A stretch of DNA of 64,000 nucleotides. Origin: Tianweitania sediminis (lineage in GTDB: Bacteria; Pseudomonadota; Alphaproteobacteria; Rhizobiales; Rhizobiaceae). Below the pieces are notes generated by a model, which worked only from the letters and a program-made list of their open reading frames with translations, had not been told where the DNA came from and made no database searches. The stretch spans positions 434,001 through 498,000 of the forward strand of contig NZ_JAGIYY010000002.1 of NCBI RefSeq assembly GCF_017813335.1, given 5' to 3'. Every line of letters begins with the position of its first letter. Positions within the stretch are counted from its first letter, which is position 1. The position numbers and the translations under genes were made by a program. Below, piece after piece: positions 27,419 through 41,865 of the stretch.

Positions 27419-29881
27419 ATGACGGAAATGATGACACCGCGCAAACATCCCGTAGCGCCGCTGCCGGAAGCCGGCACGCTGGCCGACGAAATCGTCAAGG
27501 CGCTGATGTTCAGGGTGGGCAAGAACCCGAGCGTGGCGACGGGATACGATTGGCTCAATGCCTCGATCAAGGTGGTGCGTGACCGGATCATCGCGCGCTG
27601 GATCGAGTCCACCCAACGGACCTATGAGGCAGGCGGCAAGCGCGTTTACTACCTGTCGCTCGAATTCCTGATCGGCCGCCTGATGCGCGACGCTTTTTCC
27701 AACATCGGCCTTATGGAAGAAATGCGCGACGCGCTTGCGTCGCTAGGCGTCGACATCGATGTGATCGCCGAACTCGAGCCGGACGCGGCACTCGGTAACG
27801 GCGGTTTGGGTCGTCTTGCGGCCTGCTTCATGGAGTCGATGGCCAGCGTTGATGTGCCGGCGCATGGCTATGGAATTCGCTATGTGCACGGTCTTTTCCG
27901 TCAGGAAATCCAGGATGGCGTTCAGGTCGAACTGCCGGAAACCTGGCTTGAACACGGCAATCCCTGGGAATTCGAGCGTCGGGAGCGCTCCTATGAAATC
28001 GGTTTCGGCGGCACGGTGGAAGCGACCACGGACAAGCTGGGTCGTGTGGAGCGGCACGTTTGGCGTCCGAGTGAACGGGTGCTTGCAACGGCCTACGACA
28101 CGCCCGTGGTGGGTTGGCGCGGCAAGCGCGTGAACACGCTGCGCCTCTGGTCGGCCATGCCCATCGACCCGATTCTGCTCGACGCCTTCAACGCCGGCGA
28201 CCACATCGGTGCCCTGCGGGAAAGCAACAAGGCGGAAGCGCTCACGCGCGTGCTTTACCCGGCCGACTCGCACCAAGCCGGGCAGGAACTGCGCCTCCGT
28301 CAGGAATACTTCTTCTCCGCCGCGTCGCTGCAGGACATCATCAATCGCCATCTTGGGGAATATGATGACCTCCGCTCCTTGCCGGACAAGGCGGCCATTC
28401 ACCTGAACGACACGCACCCCGCCGTCGCGGTCGCCGAACTGATGCGCCTTCTCTGCGACGTTCACGGGTTTGGCTTCGACGAGGCCTGGGACGTCACGCG
28501 CCGCACCTTCGGCTACACCAACCACACGCTGCTGCCGGAAGCGCTGGAAAGCTGGCCGATCCACGTCTTCGAGCGGCTTTTGCCCCGCCACATGCAGATC
28601 GTCTACGCGATCAATGCAGAGCTTCTGCGCGAAGCGCGCGAGGGAGGTCTGAACGACAGCCAGATCCGCTCGATCTCCCTTATCGGGGAAGACGGCGAGC
28701 GACGCGTGAGGATGGGCAACCTGGCCTTTGCGGGGTCGCATTCCATCAACGGTGTGTCCGCGCTCCACACCGAGCTGATGAAGGAAACGGTGTTTGCCGA
28801 CCTGCACCAGCTTTATCCCGCCCGTATCAACAACAAGACCAATGGCATCGCCCAGCGGCGTTGGCTGTTTCAATGCAATCCCGGCCTCACTGCGCTTGTG
28901 CGCGAGGTGATCGGCGACCGCTTCATGGACGACATCGACGCGCTGCGGGACCTCGAACGCCATGCCGAGGATGCAGCCTTCCGAGAGCGCTTTGCGGCGG
29001 TAAAGCGCGGCAACAAGGAGCGGCTCGCCCGCCTCGTCAGCGAGCGCATGGGGCTGTGGCTCGACCCATCGGCCTTGTTTGATATCCAGATCAAGCGCAT
29101 CCACGAATACAAGCGGCAGCTCTTGAACATCGTGGAAGCGGTCGCGCTCTACGACCAGATCCGCTCGCATCCGGAACGTGACTGGGTTCCGCGCATCAAG
29201 TTCTTCGGCGGCAAGGCCGCGCCGAGCTATTTCAACGCCAAGCTGATCATCAAGCTCGCCAACGATGTTGCGCGCGTGATCAACAATGATCCGGCCGTGC
29301 GGGGTCTTCTGAAGGTGGTGTTCATCCCGAACTACAATGTCAGCCTGGCTGAGGTGATGATGCCTGCAGCCGACCTTTCGGAACAGATTTCCACGGCCGG
29401 CATGGAAGCATCGGGCACCGGCAACATGAAGCTGGCCCTCAACGGCGCGCTCACGATCGGCACGCTGGATGGGGCCAATGTCGAGATGAAGGACCAAGTC
29501 GGCGACGAGAACATCGTGATCTTCGGCCTGACGGCGCATGAGGTGGAAGAACGCCGCGCCGAGGGATACGACCCGCGCGCATTCATCGAAGCGAGCCCGG
29601 AACTGTCACAGGCGCTGTCCGCGATCAGGGGCGGCGTGTTTTCGCATGACCAGCCGGATCGCTACCGCGACCTCATCGACGGCATCTATGAGCGCGACTG
29701 GTTCATGGTGGCAGCCGATTTCGACGCCTATGCCGACGCCCAGCGCAGGGTCGACGCGCTGTGGACCGATCCGGCTGACTGGAACCGCAAGGCCATTCTG
29801 AATGCGGCGCGCATGGGCTGGTTTTCATCGGACCGCACCATCCGCCAATATGCAAACGAGATCTGGGACGTGCCCGCCTGA
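27419..29881 (+). CDS. glgP: Glycogen phosphorylase
   Basis: The enzyme releases glucose-1-phosphate from the chain ends of glycogen, using pyridoxal phosphate. The 820-residue protein has the family N-terminus (YYLSLEFLIGRLMRDAF), the GNGGLGRLAACF motif, and the cofactor lysine K671 within EASGTGNMKLALNGA, followed by GTLDGANVEM. Length is normal. It is the first gene of the plus-strand glg cluster and is separated from glgC by 178 bases, where rhizobial relatives carry glgB. Expression may start from the shared region with the sugar kinase. Confidence 0.96.
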   Translation: MTEMMTPRKHPVAPLPEAGTLADEIVKALMFRVGKNPSVATGYDWLNASIKVVRDRIIARWIESTQRTYEAGGKRVYYLSLEFLIGRLMRDAFSNIGLMEEMRDALASLGVDIDVIAELEPDAALGNGGLGRLAACFMESMASVDVPAHGYGIRYVHGLFRQEIQDGVQVELPETWLEHGNPWEFERRERSYEIGFGGTVEATTDKLGRVERHVWRPSERVLATAYDTPVVGWRGKRVNTLRLWSAMPIDPILLDAFNAGDHIGALRESNKAEALTRVLYPADSHQAGQELRLRQEYFFSAASLQDIINRHLGEYDDLRSLPDKAAIHLNDTHPAVAVAELMRLLCDVHGFGFDEAWDVTRRTFGYTNHTLLPEALESWPIHVFERLLPRHMQIVYAINAELLREAREGGLNDSQIRSISLIGEDGERRVRMGNLAFAGSHSINGVSALHTELMKETVFADLHQLYPARINNKTNGIAQRRWLFQCNPGLTALVREVIGDRFMDDIDALRDLERHAEDAAFRERFAAVKRGNKERLARLVSERMGLWLDPSALFDIQIKRIHEYKRQLLNIVEAVALYDQIRSHPERDWVPRIKFFGGKAAPSYFNAKLIIKLANDVARVINNDPAVRGLLKVVFIPNYNVSLAEVMMPAADLSEQISTAGMEASGTGNMKLALNGALTIGTLDGANVEMKDQVGDENIVIFGLTAHEVEERRAEGYDPRAFIEASPELSQALSAIRGGVFSHDQPDRYRDLIDGIYERDWFMVAADFDAYADAQRRVDALWTDPADWNRKAILNAARMGWFSSDRTIRQYANEIWDVPA

Positions 29882-30059
29882 GCGCGACGTATCTTTGGAC
29901 CGTCAAGCCCAAAGGAAGCGGCCCGCCTGGGGTGAGCCCGCGTGCGTCCCCCGCATGGGACCAAAGTCCACAAAATAGCTGCGGCGGCGCGACTTTGGTT
30001 GTATCGCCGCTAGCTATGTTAAGGCAAAGATCGCCTTGAAAGTGCAGTGGGAGGACGGG

Positions 30060-31319
30060 ATGCCGGGCACAAGGGAGCAGCCGCTGGCGCGTGACGCCAT
30101 GGCCTATGTTTTGGCTGGTGGTCGCGGCAGCCGCTTGAAAGAACTTACGGATCGCCGTGCCAAGCCGGCCGTGTATTTCGGCGGCAAGTCGCGCATCATC
30201 GACTTCGCGCTGTCCAACGCGCTGAATTCAGGTATCCGCCGCATCGGCGTGGCAACGCAATACAAGGCTCATTCCCTGATCCGGCACCTTCAAAGCGGCT
30301 GGAACTTCTTCCGGACTGAACGCAACGAAAGCTTCGATATCCTGCCGGCGAGCCAGCGCGTATCGGAGCACCAGTGGTATGAAGGCACGGCCGACGCCGT
30401 GTTTCAGAACGCCGACATCATCGAGGATTATGATCCCGAATACATGGTGATCCTGGCCGGCGATCACGTCTACAAGATGGACTACGAGCTGATGCTGCGC
30501 CAGCACGTCGACCAGAATGCCGATGTCACTGTCGGATGCCTGGAAGTGCCGCGGCTGGAGGCGACCGGCTTTGGCGTCATGCATGTCGACGCGCAGGACC
30601 GCATCATTTCGTTCGTGGAAAAGCCGAAGGACCCGCCGGGCATGCCCGACAACCCAGACATGGCGCTGGCGTCGATGGGCATCTACGTCTTCCGCACGCG
30701 CTTCCTGTTCGACCAGTTGCGCCGGGATGCGGTGACGGAAGGATCAAGCCGCGATTTCGGCAAGGACATCATTCCCTATATCGTCCAGCACGGCAAAGCC
30801 GTCGCGCACCGCTTTTCCACCTCCTGTGTGAAGTCGAGCTTCGAGGACAAGGCCTACTGGCGCGACGTGGGCACGATCGACGCCTATTGGGAAGCCAACA
30901 CCGATCTCACGGACGTCGTGCCGGATCTCGATCTTTATGACCGGCAGTGGCCGATTTGGACCCATGCGGAAGTGCGCCCGCCGGCAAAGTTCGTGCATGA
31001 CCAGGATGGTCGCCGCGGCTCGGCTGTCTCGTCTTTGGTATCGGGCGACTGCATCATCTCCGGCGCTTCCTTGCGCCGCAGCCTTCTGTTCAACGGGGTG
31101 CGCGTGAACTCCTTTTCCTCCCTGGAAGAGGCTGTTGTGCTTCCCGAATGCCTGATTGGACGCAATGCGACGCTGCGCAAGGTGGTGCTCGACCGTGGTG
31201 TGCGCATCCCCGAAGGGCTGTCCGTCGGCTTCGATCCCGTGCTGGATGAAAAGCGCTTCACCCGGTCCGAGGGTGGTGTCTGCTTGATCACGCAGGACAT
31301 GATCGATCGGCTCGGTTGA
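30060..31319 (+). CDS. glgC: Glucose-1-phosphate adenylyltransferase
   Basis: GlgC makes ADP-glucose from glucose-1-phosphate and ATP, the committed step of bacterial glycogen synthesis, and is usually controlled allosterically. The 419-residue protein has the nucleotide-binding loop [16 protein letters not shown], the [19 protein letters not shown] region, the catalytic GDHVYKMDY, and a C-terminal left-handed helix domain. ATG 30060 follows GGGAGG; TTG 30036 in frame is less likely. It precedes glgA by 4 bases. Confidence 0.96.
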   Translation: MPGTREQPLARDAMAYVLAGGRGSRLKELTDRRAKPAVYFGGKSRIIDFALSNALNSGIRRIGVATQYKAHSLIRHLQSGWNFFRTERNESFDILPASQRVSEHQWYEGTADAVFQNADIIEDYDPEYMVILAGDHVYKMDYELMLRQHVDQNADVTVGCLEVPRLEATGFGVMHVDAQDRIISFVEKPKDPPGMPDNPDMALASMGIYVFRTRFLFDQLRRDAVTEGSSRDFGKDIIPYIVQHGKAVAHRFSTSCVKSSFEDKAYWRDVGTIDAYWEANTDLTDVVPDLDLYDRQWPIWTHAEVRPPAKFVHDQDGRRGSAVSSLVSGDCIISGASLRRSLLFNGVRVNSFSSLEEAVVLPECLIGRNATLRKVVLDRGVRIPEGLSVGFDPVLDEKRFTRSEGGVCLITQDMIDRLG

Positions 31320-31323
31320 CTTG

Positions 31324-36376
<5,053 letters not shown>

Positions 36377-36430
36377 AGCTTCCTCGTGAGCAGGTTTCGT
36401 GTCGCAGACCCAAAACTCACGGACGGGAGA

Positions 36431-36456
36431 TTAACCTCGCTTACTGAATGTTAACC
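36431..36456 (+). promoter_or_regulatory. Paired TTAACC sites upstream of flagellin (CtrA-like)
   Basis: Two TTAACC copies lie at 36431-36436 and 36451-36456, 20 bases apart, about two helical turns. The second reads GTTAACCAA, close to the CtrA half-site TTAACCAT. They sit about 105 bases before the flagellin ATG. CtrA controls flagellar genes in alphaproteobacteria, so this is a plausible but unproven site. Confidence 0.4.
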
Positions 36457-36558
36457 AAACCCGTTCATTGTCTCTTAGCTATAAGGGTTGGTGTACACCT
36501 TCCCACCGGATGACAAGCATCGCAGGCGACAGGGTCGCGCGATGGAGGGGATCGATCG

Positions 36559-37554
36559 ATGACCAGCATCATGACCAATGCGTCTGCAATGACGGCGCTG
36601 CAGTCTCTGCAGGCAACGAACAAGGCGCTGGAAAGCACGCAAAGCCGGATTTCGACAGGTTACCGCGTAGCAAGCGCCGCAGATAACGCTGCCTACTGGT
36701 CGATCGCAACCACGATGCGGTCCGACAACAAGGCGTTGTCCACCGTTCAGGATGCCTTGGGCCTCGGCGCAGCCAAGGTCGATACCGCCTACACTGGCAT
36801 GAACTCGGCCATCGAAGTCGTGGACGAAATCAAGAAGAAGCTGGTGGCGGCGCGGGAAGGCGGCGTCGACAAGGCCAAGATCCAGGCTGAAATCTCAACT
36901 CTCCAGGAACAGCTCAAAAGCAACGCTGCGGCCGCATCGTTCTCGGGAGAAAACTGGCTGGCCGTGAAGTCGGACGACGGCAACTACAGCGCAACCAAGG
37001 AAATCGTGTCGTCCTTCACCCGTTCGGCTTCCAGCGTTTCGGTCGGCACCATCGACATCGACCTGTCGAGCGTTGTTCTCTTCGACGCCGCAGTAAACAC
37101 CGCCACCGGTGGCATCGGAATACTGGACGCGCATTATACGGGAGCAGTGACCGGTACGCCGCCAACGATCGGCGGCGTAAGGGAGGCGGATCAGTCCACA
37201 CCCGGGACCGGCGCTTTCACTGTGACGACCCTTGACATTGGTGCGCTGACCAACAGCGCGTTCGACATCGCCAAGATCGACAGCTTCATTATAGGCGTAG
37301 ATGATACGATCACGCGCATGACCAATGCAGCGTCAGATCTTGGCGCCGCAAAAAAGCGCGTCGACCTCCAAAAGGATTTCGTCAAGAACCTGATGGACAC
37401 GATTGAACGCGGCATCGGAAATCTGGTGGATGCCGACATGAACCAGGAGTCGACGCGGTTGCAGGCGTTGCAGGTCCAGCAGCAGCTGGGCATCCAGGCT
37501 CTGTCGATCGCCAACTCCAGCGCTCAGGGCGTTCTGTCCCTCTTCCGCTCGTAA
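36559..37554 (+). CDS. Flagellin
   Basis: The 331-residue protein is the flagellar filament subunit. The conserved N-terminal helices (TNASAMTALQSLQATNKALESTQ, then RISTGYRVASAADNAAYWSIA) and C-terminal helices (RMTNAASDLGAAKKRVDLQ, ending QALSIANSSAQGVLSLFRS) build the filament core, and the middle (about 145-245) is the variable surface part. No signal peptide is present, as expected for type III export. GGAGGGG lies before the ATG. There are no other flagellar genes in the window. Hairpin and epimerase gene follow. Confidence 0.95.
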   Translation: MTSIMTNASAMTALQSLQATNKALESTQSRISTGYRVASAADNAAYWSIATTMRSDNKALSTVQDALGLGAAKVDTAYTGMNSAIEVVDEIKKKLVAAREGGVDKAKIQAEISTLQEQLKSNAAAASFSGENWLAVKSDDGNYSATKEIVSSFTRSASSVSVGTIDIDLSSVVLFDAAVNTATGGIGILDAHYTGAVTGTPPTIGGVREADQSTPGTGAFTVTTLDIGALTNSAFDIAKIDSFIIGVDDTITRMTNAASDLGAAKKRVDLQKDFVKNLMDTIERGIGNLVDADMNQESTRLQALQVQQQLGIQALSIANSSAQGVLSLFRS

Positions 37555-37571
37555 GCGGCAGCGGCTAAACG

Positions 37572-37592
37572 GGCGGCGCAGCCTGCGCCGCC
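37572..37592 (+). terminator. GC-rich hairpin after flagellin
   Basis: GGCGGCGCA (37572-37580) and TGCGCCGCC (37584-37592) form a perfect 9-base stem with a 3-base loop, 17 bases after the flagellin stop. There is no T-run, so termination efficiency is uncertain. Confidence 0.5.
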
Positions 37593-37637
37593 ACCATCCT
37601 GACGCGTGGCGCGACCGACCGCACCGACAGGAGAAAC

Positions 37638-38660
37638 ATGCGCGTCCTCGTCACCGGAAGCGCCGGCTTTATCGGCTTTCATGTGGTTCAACGGCTGCTC
37701 GCGCGCGGTGATGCGGTGGTTGGTGTTGATTCGCTCAATGCCTACTACGACGTCGCCTTGAAAGAGGCGCGCCTGGCAGAAAGCCGCAAGCTCGCGGAGC
37801 GCCTCGGCGCAGACTTCACCTTCGTTCATGCCAACATTGCCGACGGAGCAGCGTTCCACGCCTGCTTCGACGCTGCGCGTCCTGATCGGGTGATCCATCT
37901 GGCAGCACAGGCGGGCGTTCGCTATTCCAGCGAAAACCCGCTGGCCTACGTTGAAAGCAACGTCACTGGCTTCACCAACGTGCTGGAAGCCTGCCGCCAC
38001 GCCCAGGTGGCGCATCTCACCTTTGCTTCAAGCAGCAGCGTTTACGGCGCCAACACGACGATGCCCTTTTCTGAGCATCACCATGTCGACCATCCGCTGC
38101 AGTTTTACGCCGCAACCAAGCGCGCCGGCGAACTGATGGCTCATGCCTACAGCCACCTTTACCGCCTGCCGGTGACGGGGCTGCGCTTTTTTACGGTCTA
38201 TGGCCCGTGGGGCCGGCCGGACATGGCGCCCATGATCTTCACCAGGAGCATCATGGAAGGCACGCCGATCCGCTTGTTCAACCGTGGCAATCACGCGCGC
38301 GACTTCACCTATATCGACGATATCGTGGAAGGCGTGGTGCGGGCGAGCGACGACATCGCAACGCCCGATGCAAACTGGTTGCCGAGCGTGCCCGATCCTG
38401 CGAGCAGCGATGCGCCGTTTCGCATCTTCAACATCGGCAACAACGACTCGGTGCAGTTGATCGACTTTCTGGCAGCGATCGAAGACGCGCTTGGCCGCAA
38501 GGCTGTGACTGTTCCCGTGGATGCACAACCCGGCGACGTCCTGGAAACCTTCGCAGATGTGTCGGAGCTCGAGACCCGCCTGGGCTATCGCCCGAAGGTG
38601 TCCGTGCGCGAAGGTGTCCGCCGCTTTGTCGATTGGTACCGAGCCTTCTACGCCGTTTGA
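37638..38660 (+). CDS. NAD-dependent sugar epimerase, UDP-glucuronate 4-epimerase type
   Basis: The 340-residue short-chain dehydrogenase-like enzyme has the NAD loop TGSAGFIG (6-13), the [11 protein letters not shown] motif typical of UDP-glucuronate epimerases, catalytic Ser in SSSSVYG and Y157-x-x-x-K161 (YAATK). The [15 protein letters not shown] motif fits the UDP-GlcA to UDP-GalA group, which supplies galacturonate to lipopolysaccharide and capsule (LpsL in rhizobia). It lies 84 bases after flagellin and is preceded by an AGGAG site. Exact sugar specificity is inferred. Confidence 0.88.
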   Translation: MRVLVTGSAGFIGFHVVQRLLARGDAVVGVDSLNAYYDVALKEARLAESRKLAERLGADFTFVHANIADGAAFHACFDAARPDRVIHLAAQAGVRYSSENPLAYVESNVTGFTNVLEACRHAQVAHLTFASSSSVYGANTTMPFSEHHHVDHPLQFYAATKRAGELMAHAYSHLYRLPVTGLRFFTVYGPWGRPDMAPMIFTRSIMEGTPIRLFNRGNHARDFTYIDDIVEGVVRASDDIATPDANWLPSVPDPASSDAPFRIFNIGNNDSVQLIDFLAAIEDALGRKAVTVPVDAQPGDVLETFADVSELETRLGYRPKVSVREGVRRFVDWYRAFYAV

Positions 38661-38742
38661 CCGACATCCTCCGCCGCCACAAATTGGCCGGTGCGGCGCT
38701 TGCACATGTTTGGGGGCAAAGCTATAAGCCCGCGTCTGGTCG

Positions 38743-38819
38743 CGGAGTGTAGCGCAGCCTGGTAGCGCACCTCGTTCGGGACGAGGGGGTCGCAGGTTCG
38801 AATCCTGCCACTCCGACCA
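38743..38819 (+). tRNA. tRNA-Pro (CGG anticodon)
   Basis: The acceptor stem CGGAGTG/CACTCCG, anticodon stem CCTCG/CGAGG around loop TTCGGGA (anticodon CGG) and T loop GGTTCGAATCC are all present. CCA is encoded at 38817-38819. Length is 77 bases. Confidence 0.97.
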
Positions 38820-39121
38820 GCCAGATCGGGCCCCAGCGGCATCAACGCCCTGCCTGGCCAGGCGCGATGCCCATCCTGCAAAGAATCCCCGTCACTGATC
38901 TGCGCTGAGGGCCTTTCGTCATCTATTCGATGCACCCTCCTTGGCGGCGAGTTGCTCCGCCAATTCTTCTCGACTGGCTGTTCCATGGAAGATCCGCCCT
39001 TGCGCATCCTGCGTCCCTCTTAAGCTCGAGGCGGGCAAAGCAAGCGCGTGGTGGGTTGCATGGGAGCAAAACCGCCACTGCGCGCGTTGGGGATCACGAG
39101 AACAAGAGGAGAGGGATCGAA
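38820..39121. other. Intergenic region, 302 bases
   Basis: This stretch between tRNA-Pro and the L,D-transpeptidase holds no gene I can support. Open frames on the minus strand through the tRNA are artefacts. Near 39020 back to 38919 a minus-strand frame reads …GRIFHGTASREELAEQLAA…, protein-like but with no start signal; it may be a gene remnant. A GAGAGG ribosome site for the next gene lies at its right end. Confidence 0.55.
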
Positions 39122-40348
39122 GTGGGCATTGCAACAAAGCTGCAGATGGCTGCGCTGATGGTGGGAGCGTCGCTCCTGGTTGGCAATATGGCTCGGGCTC
39201 AGGCGTTCGACGCGGAGGCGATCGAAGCCGCTACTTTCGAGCGCTGGAAACAACGGGAGGCCGGCAAGGCGGTGCTCGAGGTCGACCAGCGATCCGGCGA
39301 AGTGGAAGCCGCAGAAGGATCCCAATCGAGCTCGGAGGAGGGCGACAGCGCAACGGTTTCTGTTCCAGGTCAATCCGACACCGTCGTGGAAACACCTGAA
39401 GCGTCCACAGATGTTCCCGATGAGGCGGCCGCGCAGGTGCAAGCAGATCCGTCCATCAAGGAAGAAGCCGAGGAAGCCAGCAGTGAATCGGCTGAGGGTC
39501 CCGATCCCTTCCTGGTGCGGGTGCAGGTGCTTCTTGACCGTGCCTATACCTCGCCGGGTGTGATCGACGGGCTGATGGGTGAAAATACGCGCAAGGCGAT
39601 CGAGGCCTACCAGCGTATCAAGGACATGGACGTCACCGGCGAGATCACGGCCGAGCTTTGGAGCAGCCTTTCGCAAGATGAGGCGAGCCCGGTTCAAACC
39701 TACAAGCTGACCGAGGACGACATCAACGGCCGCTATGTCGATGAAGTTCCTGATGATTACGCGAAGCTCGCCGAGCTCGACTGGATCGGGTACCACGATG
39801 TGACGGAGATGCTCGCCGAGCGCTTCCACATGGACCAGGATCTCCTCAAGCTGCTGAACCCGAACACTGATTTTACCGCCGCCGGCACGGAGATCGCCGT
39901 TGTGGCGCCCGGCGGGGTTCCGGAAAAGCAAGTCACGCGCATCGAAATCGACAAGGAGAAGGGCGAGTTGCGCGCTTTCGGAGACGGCGACAAGCCGGTC
40001 TTCGTTGCACCGGCCACCATTGGCTCGGAAGACACCCCCTCTCCATCCGGAACGATGAAAGTGCTCGCGGCGGTGGAGGACCCGACCTACACCTATAATC
40101 CCGAAGAAAACTTCCAGCAGGGCGACAACAAGGAAAAGCTCGAGATCGCTCCGGGCCCGAACGGCCCCGTGGGCAACGTCTGGATCGACCTATCCAAGCC
40201 GACCTATGGCATCCACGGCACGCCTGAGCCGGCCATGATCGACAAAAGCGCAAGCCATGGCTGCGTCCGGCTGACAAACTGGGATGCCGGCCGACTGGCA
40301 GACCTCGTGAAGCCGGAGGAAACCAGCGTGGAGTTCCTCGAAGAGTGA
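39122..40348 (+). CDS. Exported L,D-transpeptidase with peptidoglycan-binding domain
   Basis: The 408-residue protein should crosslink peptidoglycan in the periplasm. From GTG 39122 it has a signal peptide ending near ARAQA, an acidic Ser/Glu-rich linker (about 50-130), a peptidoglycan-binding domain 1 (VLLDRAYTSPGVIDGLMGENTRKAI), a LysM-like region, and a YkuD catalytic domain with HGTPEPAMIDKSASHGCVR: catalytic C381 and H379. The GTG follows GAGAGGG, better than upstream in-frame starts that lack a signal sequence. It is monocistronic by position, followed by a small unknown gene. Confidence 0.93.
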   Translation: MGIATKLQMAALMVGASLLVGNMARAQAFDAEAIEAATFERWKQREAGKAVLEVDQRSGEVEAAEGSQSSSEEGDSATVSVPGQSDTVVETPEASTDVPDEAAAQVQADPSIKEEAEEASSESAEGPDPFLVRVQVLLDRAYTSPGVIDGLMGENTRKAIEAYQRIKDMDVTGEITAELWSSLSQDEASPVQTYKLTEDDINGRYVDEVPDDYAKLAELDWIGYHDVTEMLAERFHMDQDLLKLLNPNTDFTAAGTEIAVVAPGGVPEKQVTRIEIDKEKGELRAFGDGDKPVFVAPATIGSEDTPSPSGTMKVLAAVEDPTYTYNPEENFQQGDNKEKLEIAPGPNGPVGNVWIDLSKPTYGIHGTPEPAMIDKSASHGCVRLTNWDAGRLADLVKPEETSVEFLEE

Positions 40349-40454
40349 GGCCCCGGCGCGTGTGATTCAGCCGAAACGCTTAGCCAGGTGAAGACCTGTT
40401 GTGTCGCGCCAAAACTGCGGCATACTGGTTCAGTCGTTCAAGGGAGGAACTGGA

Positions 40455-40649
40455 ATGACAACGAGCCCGGAACTTTTGTCTGAAATCAACCACTACGTCG
40501 ACGACGCGGCAGCCCACGGTCAGTTGCTCATTCCGGTCAAGGAATGCGCAGCGGCCCTTGCGCCGCGTTTTTCCGAGAAGCCGCTGGTGAAGATCGAGGA
40601 AAAGATCCGCGACCGGATCCGTGCAAAGGATCTTTACCCGGTCGGCTGA
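40455..40649 (+). CDS. Small protein of unknown function (64 residues)
   Basis: The protein is soluble and helical, with LLSEINHYVDDAAAHGQLL and a basic stretch KIEEKIRDRIRAKDLYPVG. No family is recognised. A strong GGGAGGAAC ribosome site before ATG 40455, conserved-looking composition and the terminator-like hairpin just after it argue that it is expressed. It lies 106 bases after the L,D-transpeptidase gene. Confidence 0.65.
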   Translation: MTTSPELLSEINHYVDDAAAHGQLLIPVKECAAALAPRFSEKPLVKIEEKIRDRIRAKDLYPVG

Positions 40650-40663
40650 AAGCGCGGTCTAGC

Positions 40664-40694
40664 GAGGGGAACATTTTTCTCGTCCGTTCCCCTC
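40664..40694 (+). terminator. Terminator after the 64-residue protein gene
   Basis: GAGGGGAAC (40664-40672) pairs with GTTCCCCTC (40686-40694), followed by a T-containing tract CTTTAGACGCTCTTTT. A second GC-rich hairpin lies at 40714-40735, before the sulfate-binding protein gene. Confidence 0.6.
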
Positions 40695-40802
40695 CTTTAG
40701 ACGCTCTTTTCTGCTGCGCGTTGCGCCGCGCGCAGCCCTGCCTCTCATTGTGGCAACGGAACCGGTAATGTCCTGGCAGTGATCAAGACCAGGATAGTTT
40801 TC

Positions 40803-41786
40803 ATGCGGCTCTTCATTCTCGGCGCGGCGTTTGCGACGCTCCTTTCCAGCTCGGCCTTCGCGCAAGCGCCCGACAAGATCCTCAACTCGTCTTATGACAT
40901 CGCTCGCGAGCTTTTTGCAAAGGTGAACGAGGCCTATGTCTCGGCAAACCCGGGCAAGACCATCGACCAATCCCACGCTGGTTCGTCCAAGCAGGCGCGC
41001 GCGATTCTGGAAGGGCTTGATGCCGACGTGGTGACCTATAACCAGGTTACGGACGTGAATGCCCTCGTGAAGGGCGGGGCGGTATCGGAAGATTGGCAGA
41101 GCGAATTCGCCAACAACGCTTCGCCATACTACTCGCTGCCAGCCTTTCTTGTGCGTGAAGGCAACCCGAAGAACATCAAGGACTGGGGTGATCTGGTCCG
41201 GGACGATGTGAAGGTCGTGTTCCCGAACCCGAAGACATCCGGCAACGCGCGCTACACTTATCTTGCCGCGACCGCTTACGCCAAAGAGAAGTTCAATAAT
41301 GACCCCGAGCAGGTGAAGGAATTCGTCGGCAAGCTGTTCGACAATGTTCCGGTGTTCGACACAGGCGGCCGTGCCGCCACAACCACCTTCGTGGAGCGTC
41401 AGATCGGTGACGTGCTGATCACCTTTGAGGCCGAAACGCGCGGCATCGCCAAGGAATTTGGCGAAGATAAGTATGATGTTGTTGTACCGGCCATGAGCAT
41501 CCTTGCCGAATTTCCGGTGGCAATCGTCGACCGGGTCGTCGACAAGCGTGGCTCGCGCGAATTCGCCAAATCCTATCTCGACTTCCTGTATTCGGAAGAA
41601 GGCCAACGCATCATTGCCGAGCATGGCAACCGGGTGAACAATGAAGCGGTCGCGGCAGAGTTCGAAAGCCAGTTCCCGGAAGTTCGCCTGGTGCGGGTAG
41701 AAGACGTGTTCGGCGGCTGGGACAAGATCCAGGAAGAGCACTTCGCGTCCGGGGCGCTGCTGGACGAGATCTACGGTCAACGCTAA
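40803..41786 (+). CDS. Sulfate-binding protein of ABC transporter
   Basis: The 327-residue protein captures sulfate (or thiosulfate) in the periplasm and delivers it to CysT/CysW. It has a signal peptide ending near SSAFA, then the family blocks KILNSSYDIARELFAKVN, QSHAGSSKQARAILEGLDADVV, the NPKTSGNARY segment and YDVVVPAMSILAEFPVA. ATG 40803 is preceded by AGGA and gives a normal signal peptide; GTG 40779 is an alternative. A hairpin separates it from cysT, as expected where the binding protein is made in excess. Confidence 0.93.
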   Translation: MRLFILGAAFATLLSSSAFAQAPDKILNSSYDIARELFAKVNEAYVSANPGKTIDQSHAGSSKQARAILEGLDADVVTYNQVTDVNALVKGGAVSEDWQSEFANNASPYYSLPAFLVREGNPKNIKDWGDLVRDDVKVVFPNPKTSGNARYTYLAATAYAKEKFNNDPEQVKEFVGKLFDNVPVFDTGGRAATTTFVERQIGDVLITFEAETRGIAKEFGEDKYDVVVPAMSILAEFPVAIVDRVVDKRGSREFAKSYLDFLYSEEGQRIIAEHGNRVNNEAVAAEFESQFPEVRLVRVEDVFGGWDKIQEEHFASGALLDEIYGQR

Positions 41787-41807
41787 CTGCCTGACTTGAG
41801 ACCGGAA

Positions 41808-41835
41808 GGCCGGTATGCGCAGGCGCATGCCGGCC
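41808..41835 (+). terminator. Strong intercistronic hairpin between sulfate-binding protein and cysT
   Basis: GGCCGG(T)ATGCG (41808-41819) pairs with CGCAT(G)CCGGCC (41824-41835) across loop CAGG, followed by TCTCTTTGTG. It starts 21 bases after the stop codon. It would stop or limit transcripts into cysT, or protect the binding-protein message. The in-frame ATG of cysT at 41815 lies inside it, supporting the later TTG start. Confidence 0.75.
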
Positions 41836-41865
41836 TCTCTTTGTGAACGAAAAGGATTGCTCCAC

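Noticed and set aside
38648-39007. Minus-strand ORF through tRNA-Pro containing SGRIRTCDPLVPNEVRYQAA
   Set aside because: That phrase is a well-known false translation of the antisense strand of a tRNA gene.
38919-39137. Minus-strand frame reading GRIFHGTASREELAEQLAA
   Set aside because: It looks protein-like but has no start or ribosome site, and I could not match it to a family; mentioned only in the intergenic entry.
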